From: an uncultured Chloroflexota bacterium | GTDB lineage: Bacteria > Chloroflexota > Dehalococcoidia > UBA3495 | Length of the DNA: 7,864 nucleotides | Direction: 5' to 3' | NCBI GenBank assembly: GCA_913020235.1 | Contig: CAJWBT010000100.1 | Span: 1-7,864 of the forward strand | Part shown: piece by piece, positions 3,728-7,864 of the stretch | How the letters are laid out: each line of letters opens with the position of its first letter | Position numbering within the stretch: position 1 is the stretch's first letter | Notes under the pieces: generated by a model | Seen by the model: the letters and a program-made list of their open reading frames with translations, nothing else | The model's database searches: none | Told to the model about the DNA's origin: nothing | Program-made: the position numbers and the translations under genes

Positions 3728-6166
3728 GTGGGAGCGCGGAAAGGCCGCACCGGTAGCGTCATCCTGCCCGGATTGGTCCGCAGCCTCTCCGGCAGAGCAA
3801 TCAGTTTAGCCTCGCCGAGCTTGGCGGCGGCGTTGGCGTTGACGGTGCTGGCCCTGGCGGCCTGCGGTGGAGGCGCCGAACCATCGCCGACGCCGGACCC
3901 GCGCGTTGACCAGGCCCTAGAGAAGCTAGACCGGCTGGCCGACCAGGTGCAACGCCTGGAGGAGCGGGCCAACTCGGTCTCCCCCACTGTCCTGGTGCCT
4001 GGAGCACCCACGGCCACCCCCTACGCGACCCTCTCCCCTACCCTCTCCGCGGCCCCCTCCCCAACTCCGCCTCCGGTACCCCGGACAGGCCCCGAACCCA
4101 CTCCCAACCCGGGCAACTCACCCTGGGTCCAGCAACGCCTGGACGCCGTCATTACCCTTTACAACCTCACCGACGCCGGCGCTGCCTTGCTGCGGAGTCT
4201 TGACATCCGCCAGATGCAGGGAGACCCGGGTTTCTTCGGCAGCTACGGCTTCAAAGAGTGGGCCGGAGTGGGCGAGGCGAAGCCCACCGGGGTCATGCAC
4301 GAGATCGGCCACTCCTACTGGGGTGGCTTCCAGATAGTGGGGCTTCCGGAGCTGGGCTGGGACGCCCCGCCGGGCGAGACCCTGTCCCCGGCGATTCAAC
4401 GCTACCACGCCGACATCCTTGCCTTCATGTCCCAGCCGCCCGACAGCTTCGAGCTTTTCCGGCAACGCCTGCGCAACCTGCCCGACTTCTCGGCGGAGAA
4501 CCCTGATCCCCTGCTCCACAACCTGGAAGCGAGCCTGGTCTACAACACCGGCGGCAATCTGGCTCTGACGCCACCCATTCTGCGGAAGTACTGGAGCCGG
4601 TTTCTGAACGATGGCCCCTTTGACTCCTGGTATGACGCCGTCGCCTGGTACCAGTCTCTGCAGGGCGAGGACCGGGCGGCGGCCAACAAATACCTGGGTT
4701 TTGAGCACCTGGACCTGCGGGAGTACCCGTCGCTGCCTGCTCCGGACGATGGGGCCGGACCCCTCCCGGCGCGGAGGGAGACCTTGAAGCGGGAGGAGCG
4801 CCAACGGCTGTTTGATCTGGCCGCCCAGTTTGATTTGCTACTGGGAGACCCCCAAAATGAGGAGAATTTCCAGTTCTGGCGGGGCTATCTGCGGGACAAA
4901 GTTGAACTGCACCGGCTACACCCGGACTTCCTGGCTTCGTTGGAGTCGCCGGAGTTGCCCAGGGCCGCCGATCTGGCCGCCGCCCTGGATTTCCTGACCG
5001 AGCTGCCGGGGCGGTCTCGCGTAGAGCAGTCGAGGCTGCTGGCGGAGCGGCTCACCCGGCAGCCCTTCCTGGTAAATTTTCTGCCCGCTCTCGATAGCCG
5101 CACGCTCCTGGAGCTTTTCGGCAGCGGAGCCCCGCTGCCCGAGGGGACCACCCTGCAGGCAACCGCCAGCTTTGTCGAGCGCCTCAACCGGTTCAGCGCG
5201 GTGGTCAGCCGTGTCCTCGATGCCGGAAGGGAAGACCCTCAGCGGGGCACCAGGGAGCTGGCGGCTTTTCTTTCCGGAGCCGACTTCGAGCAGGAGGAGG
5301 ACTTGAGGCTGTTCTTCGACTTGCTCCGGGACGAAGACCCGGCCACGGCCAGTCAGGTGATCCAGGCGCTGGACAAGACCACCATCCGGCAGTTGATGGA
5401 GCCGGTACCGGCCCAATTGCGCTTCGCGCTAACCCCGGATGAGCTGTTGTCAAAGCTCGACATCACCGCAGGGGCAGAGGTTTCAGAGTTCAAACGGGGA
5501 ATCACCATTCTGATCGAGGAGCCGTCGGGAAACTTCATCATCGACGAACCGTTCCTGCACTGGATGTACGAGGTCATCGCCGGCAGGGGGCAAGCCCAGA
5601 CTCAGGACATGGTGGAGGTCCTTCAGGAGACCCCGTTCCCCCTGGAACGCTTCATCCTCCGGCAGCCCCTGGCCGCCGTGGCCCTGCTGGGCAGCGACCT
5701 GGATGCCGCCCTGAGGCTCGTGCGGGACAGCGACTCCGTGCTTTCGCCACCGGCGCGGATCATCTACCGGCTGGTCTACGCCGACCCTATGCTGGCCGCA
5801 CGGCTGGTCCAAGCTCTGGATGCAATGGGGGAGGCGGAGTTGGTCGTGGAATCCCTGGCCTACTTCGCGTACGACCTGGCGCGCGTGGAGCGGGCCCCGG
5901 GTTTGTCCATCTCCCTGGAGCAGGACGGGAAGTTCTTGCGGGCGCTTCTGGGGCATCTGGGCGCCGGCGGACTAGCCCGGCGGTTGGGCGAGACCTTCGC
6001 CGAATTCGGCGGCCGGGCGGACTCCGGTCAGGCTCCAGACGACTTCCTGTCTCAATACCGCGCCACCCTGGAGGCCGCGGTTGCCACCCTCCCCGACACC
6101 GCCATCAGGGGCGAGTTGCAGAAGACCATTGAGCAAGCTGCCAAAGAACACGCATCGGGGCGCTAG
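3728..6166 (+). CDS. Large exported lipoprotein with a HExxH zincin motif
   Basis: I do not recognise the family of this 812-residue protein. The N-terminus is a lipoprotein signal: a basic region, a hydrophobic stretch (31-45) and lipobox LAAC, with Cys46 as the lipidation site. Cys46 is the only cysteine in the protein. A short predicted coiled coil (DQALEKLDRLADQVQRLEER, 61-80) and a Pro/Thr/Ser-rich spacer (83-130) follow, so the body should stand off the membrane outside the cell. GVMHEIGHSYWGG (188-200) holds HExxH with His191, Glu192 and His195, the zincin signature. The third ligand is not obvious; Glu208, Asp212, His264 and Glu267 are candidates. Residues from about 345 to the end look almost wholly helical (many LLxxL and AAxxL segments) and have no motif I can name. 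The start is GTG with AAGGG about 8 bases upstream. It is probably a membrane-anchored metalloprotease; activity is inferred. Confidence 0.85.
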   Translation: MGARKGRTGSVILPGLVRSLSGRAISLASPSLAAALALTVLALAACGGGAEPSPTPDPRVDQALEKLDRLADQVQRLEERANSVSPTVLVPGAPTATPYATLSPTLSAAPSPTPPPVPRTGPEPTPNPGNSPWVQQRLDAVITLYNLTDAGAALLRSLDIRQMQGDPGFFGSYGFKEWAGVGEAKPTGVMHEIGHSYWGGFQIVGLPELGWDAPPGETLSPAIQRYHADILAFMSQPPDSFELFRQRLRNLPDFSAENPDPLLHNLEASLVYNTGGNLALTPPILRKYWSRFLNDGPFDSWYDAVAWYQSLQGEDRAAANKYLGFEHLDLREYPSLPAPDDGAGPLPARRETLKREERQRLFDLAAQFDLLLGDPQNEENFQFWRGYLRDKVELHRLHPDFLASLESPELPRAADLAAALDFLTELPGRSRVEQSRLLAERLTRQPFLVNFLPALDSRTLLELFGSGAPLPEGTTLQATASFVERLNRFSAVVSRVLDAGREDPQRGTRELAAFLSGADFEQEEDLRLFFDLLRDEDPATASQVIQALDKTTIRQLMEPVPAQLRFALTPDELLSKLDITAGAEVSEFKRGITILIEEPSGNFIIDEPFLHWMYEVIAGRGQAQTQDMVEVLQETPFPLERFILRQPLAAVALLGSDLDAALRLVRDSDSVLSPPARIIYRLVYADPMLAARLVQALDAMGEAELVVESLAYFAYDLARVERAPGLSISLEQDGKFLRALLGHLGAGGLARRLGETFAEFGGRADSGQAPDDFLSQYRATLEAAVATLPDTAIRGELQKTIEQAAKEHASGR

Positions 6167-7167
6167 TCGCCCACCGTCGCCACCGTCACCGCACCCGCGA
6201 TGTAGATCGCCGCGATCAACACGAACGCGGCGGCAACCACCGGGCTCTTGAGCCGATCGCGCCACACGATGAGGGCCAGCGCCGCCAACATCAATCCGAC
6301 GGCGCCCCCCCCGGCGATGAAATGGGCCGACTCCGTCTGGTTTCCTAGGATACCTTCCCGGTAGAAAGGGTCGGCAAAGAACAAGATGGTTGCGTTGAAT
6401 GCATTGCTGCCGAAAAGCCCGGCTACCCCCAGGTCCGCCGCTCCGATGCGGGCCGCGGCAATGGCCGATGACATCTCCGGCATCGTGGTCACCAGAGAGA
6501 CGGCGAGGATGCCCACGGTGCTGGAGGCCACGCCGGTAATCTCGGCGATCTGATCGGCGCTCCAGGCCAGGAAGAAACCGGCGACCACCACTCCGGCGGA
6601 CACGGCGAGGAACAACACCCAGGCCCGGCGCAGGGTCATCCCCGGCCCTTCCGCGTCCTCCCCGTCCTCTTCTTGTTCCCGGGGGCGGGTTACGTAGACC
6701 ACCCGCATACCTCCCACGAACACCAGGATGAGGATCACGGACGATAGGCCGATCTGCCACACGGCTATGTCCATCTTGACGGCGCCGAAGAGCACCGCCA
6801 GCCCTGTCATGAGGATCGCCACTACGACCAGGTACCCTTGCTGGGGGGCCACCTGCTGGAGGAACCGCTTGCCGCCGAAAATCAGGACCACCATCGACAA
6901 GTTGAACATGTTGAGCATGTTGGCGCCCAGGACATTGCCCACGGCCAAGGCCGGGTTGGGGGGTTCAAGACGCACGGCCGAGATGTTGGTGGAGAGTTCG
7001 GGCAACGAAGTGGCCAGGGCCACCAGCACGCTGCCGACAAACAGCCGCCCCCAGCCGGTCAGGGTGGCCAGGGCGTCGCCGTAAACCGCCAGGCGGATGC
7101 CGAAGAAAATCACGGAGCAGGAGCTGACCAGGAAGACGGCCAGCGCTATGACCAGATCGCCGCTCAT
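6163..7167 (-). CDS. CaCA-family cation/calcium exchanger
   Basis: An integral membrane antiporter of the Ca2+:cation family (two Na_Ca_ex domains), 334 residues with about ten hydrophobic segments. The two inverted alpha repeats are visible. Alpha-1 has LATSLPELSTNISAV (51-65, Glu57) and VGNVLGANMLNMFN (76-89). Alpha-2 has LVTTMPEMSSAIAAAR (225-240, Glu231) and GLFGSNAFNATI (250-261). Both glutamates that bind Ca2+ in characterised exchangers are kept, while several neighbouring ligand positions differ. An acidic loop (EQEEDGEDAEG, 164-174) joins the halves. It probably exports Ca2+ in exchange for Na+ or H+; which one is not decidable here. The ATG is supported by GGAGG 10 bases upstream. 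It starts 19 bases after leuB, so the two are likely co-transcribed. Its TAG overlaps the TAG of the convergent lipoprotein gene. Confidence 0.9.
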   Translation of the reverse strand: MSGDLVIALAVFLVSSCSVIFFGIRLAVYGDALATLTGWGRLFVGSVLVALATSLPELSTNISAVRLEPPNPALAVGNVLGANMLNMFNLSMVVLIFGGKRFLQQVAPQQGYLVVVAILMTGLAVLFGAVKMDIAVWQIGLSSVILILVFVGGMRVVYVTRPREQEEDGEDAEGPGMTLRRAWVLFLAVSAGVVVAGFFLAWSADQIAEITGVASSTVGILAVSLVTTMPEMSSAIAAARIGAADLGVAGLFGSNAFNATILFFADPFYREGILGNQTESAHFIAGGGAVGLMLAALALIVWRDRLKSPVVAAAFVLIAAIYIAGAVTVATVGD

Positions 7168-7186
7168 ATCATGCCGGCCTCCGGCC

Positions 7187-7864
7187 TCACGCTAAGGCCG
7201 CCGCTATTCGGTCGCCCATTTCCACCGTGCCGATCGGGGTGACTCCGGGCGCGGCGATGTCCGTGGTACGGTGGCCGCCGGCCAGCACCTGCTCCACCGC
7301 CTGCTCCACGCTGGCCGCCTCCTCGGTAAGGCCCAGGGAGTAGCGCGCCATCAATGCGACGCTGAGGATTGAGCCGATAGGGTTGGCGATGCCCTGTCCG
7401 GCGATGTCCGGGGCGGTGCCGTGAATCGGCTCGTACAGGCCCTTGGTGCCCTGGCCTCCCTGCATTCGAGGCACCTGGGCCAGGCTGGCCGAGGGCAAGA
7501 GCCCCATGGATGCTCCCAAGACCGAGGCCTCGTCGGTCAGAATATCGCCGAAGGTGTTCCCAGCCACGATGACGTCGAAGCGCGCCGGGTGCTGGATCAG
7601 GTGCATGGCGCAGGCATCCACCAGTACATGTTCCAGCTCCACGTCGGGATACTCATCTGCCAGGCGGCTTGCTGTCTGCCGCCACAGCCGGGAGCATTCC
7701 AGCACATTGGCCTTGTCCACCGAGGCCAGCTTGCGCCGGCGGCCCATGGCCAGCTCGAATCCCACCCGCAAGATGCGCTCGATTTCGGCTTCGCTGTAGC
7801 GCATGGTGTCCACCGCCGCCCAACCCTGGGGAGTCTGGTGGCGGCCTTTGGGCAGGCCGTAGTA
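7187..7864 (-). CDS. leuB: 3-isopropylmalate dehydrogenase, 5' part beyond window
   Basis: LeuB oxidatively decarboxylates 3-isopropylmalate with NAD+ in leucine synthesis. The frame is open to the window edge, giving 225 C-terminal residues of an expected 355-365; about 138 are missing. The first codon at the edge (Tyr) aligns with the catalytic Tyr139 of the Thermus thermophilus enzyme. Counting from the edge, SVDKANVLE holds catalytic Lys51, and metal ligands Asp83 (VDACAMHLI), Asp107 and Asp111 ([12 protein letters not shown]) keep the same 32/24/4 spacing as in that enzyme. [22 protein letters not shown] and [11 protein letters not shown] are intact. A start codon at 7813 would be internal and would cut off the active-site Tyr. 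Isocitrate or tartrate dehydrogenase relatives are less likely, given the DEASVLG and LLPSASL segments. It is upstream of and probably co-transcribed with the exchanger. Confidence 0.92.
   Translation of the reverse strand, partial: YYGLPKGRHQTPQGWAAVDTMRYSEAEIERILRVGFELAMGRRRKLASVDKANVLECSRLWRQTASRLADEYPDVELEHVLVDACAMHLIQHPARFDVIVAGNTFGDILTDEASVLGASMGLLPSASLAQVPRMQGGQGTKGLYEPIHGTAPDIAGQGIANPIGSILSVALMARYSLGLTEEAASVEQAVEQVLAGGHRTTDIAAPGVTPIGTVEMGDRIAAALA

Noticed and set aside
5972..6760. A 262-codon leftward frame spanning the 3' ends of the lipoprotein and exchanger genes
   Set aside because: It is Arg/Gly-rich, crosses the junction of two well-supported genes, and lies in a shifted frame of both; a composition artefact.

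Overview
The window is about 7.9 kb of GC-rich bacterial DNA, packed with ordinary-looking genes on both strands. No mobile element, CRISPR array, tRNA or rRNA is visible. Several traits recall the Chloroflexota (Dehalococcoidia or SAR202-like lineages): a lipoprotein with a Pro/Thr/Ser-rich linker after the lipobox, frequent TTG and GTG starts, a tiny two-CxxC zinc-ribbon protein, and the mix of genes. This placement is an inference from style, not from a marker gene.

Layout. On the left, a leftward pair encodes holo-ACP synthase (acpS, running off the window edge) and methylenetetrahydrofolate reductase (metF, TTG start). A good sigma-70-type promoter and a hairpin-bearing leader precede metF. 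A 0.5 kb intergenic region follows. It holds a rightward extended -10 promoter, a strong hairpin and a possible 47-codon small ORF with a near-ideal ribosome binding site. That ORF overlaps the start of a DUF167/YggU-family gene. A repeat-like hairpin and a promoter with inverted repeats then lead to a DUSP23-like dual-specificity phosphatase, whose P-loop has Thr where His is usual.

In the middle, a leftward zinc-ribbon microprotein and a rightward JAMM/MPN+ metallopeptidase diverge from a shared regulatory region. Next is a large rightward gene (812 codons) for an exported lipoprotein. It has a HExxH zincin motif and a long helical C-terminal half that I cannot assign to any family. This is the strongest candidate for something undescribed.

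On the right, a leftward pair encodes 3-isopropylmalate dehydrogenase (leuB, 5' end outside the window) and, 19 bp downstream, a CaCA-family cation/calcium exchanger. The exchanger gene and the lipoprotein gene converge and share one CTAG palindrome as both stop codons.

The genes do not form one pathway. Housekeeping functions (fatty-acid carrier activation, one-carbon metabolism, leucine synthesis) sit beside small regulatory or processing enzymes (phosphatase, JAMM protease, zinc ribbon) and an envelope metalloprotease candidate. I see no clear multi-gene novel system. The items most worth following are the lipoprotein, the altered phosphatase P-loop, the small ORF leader and the divergent ligand sites of the exchanger.
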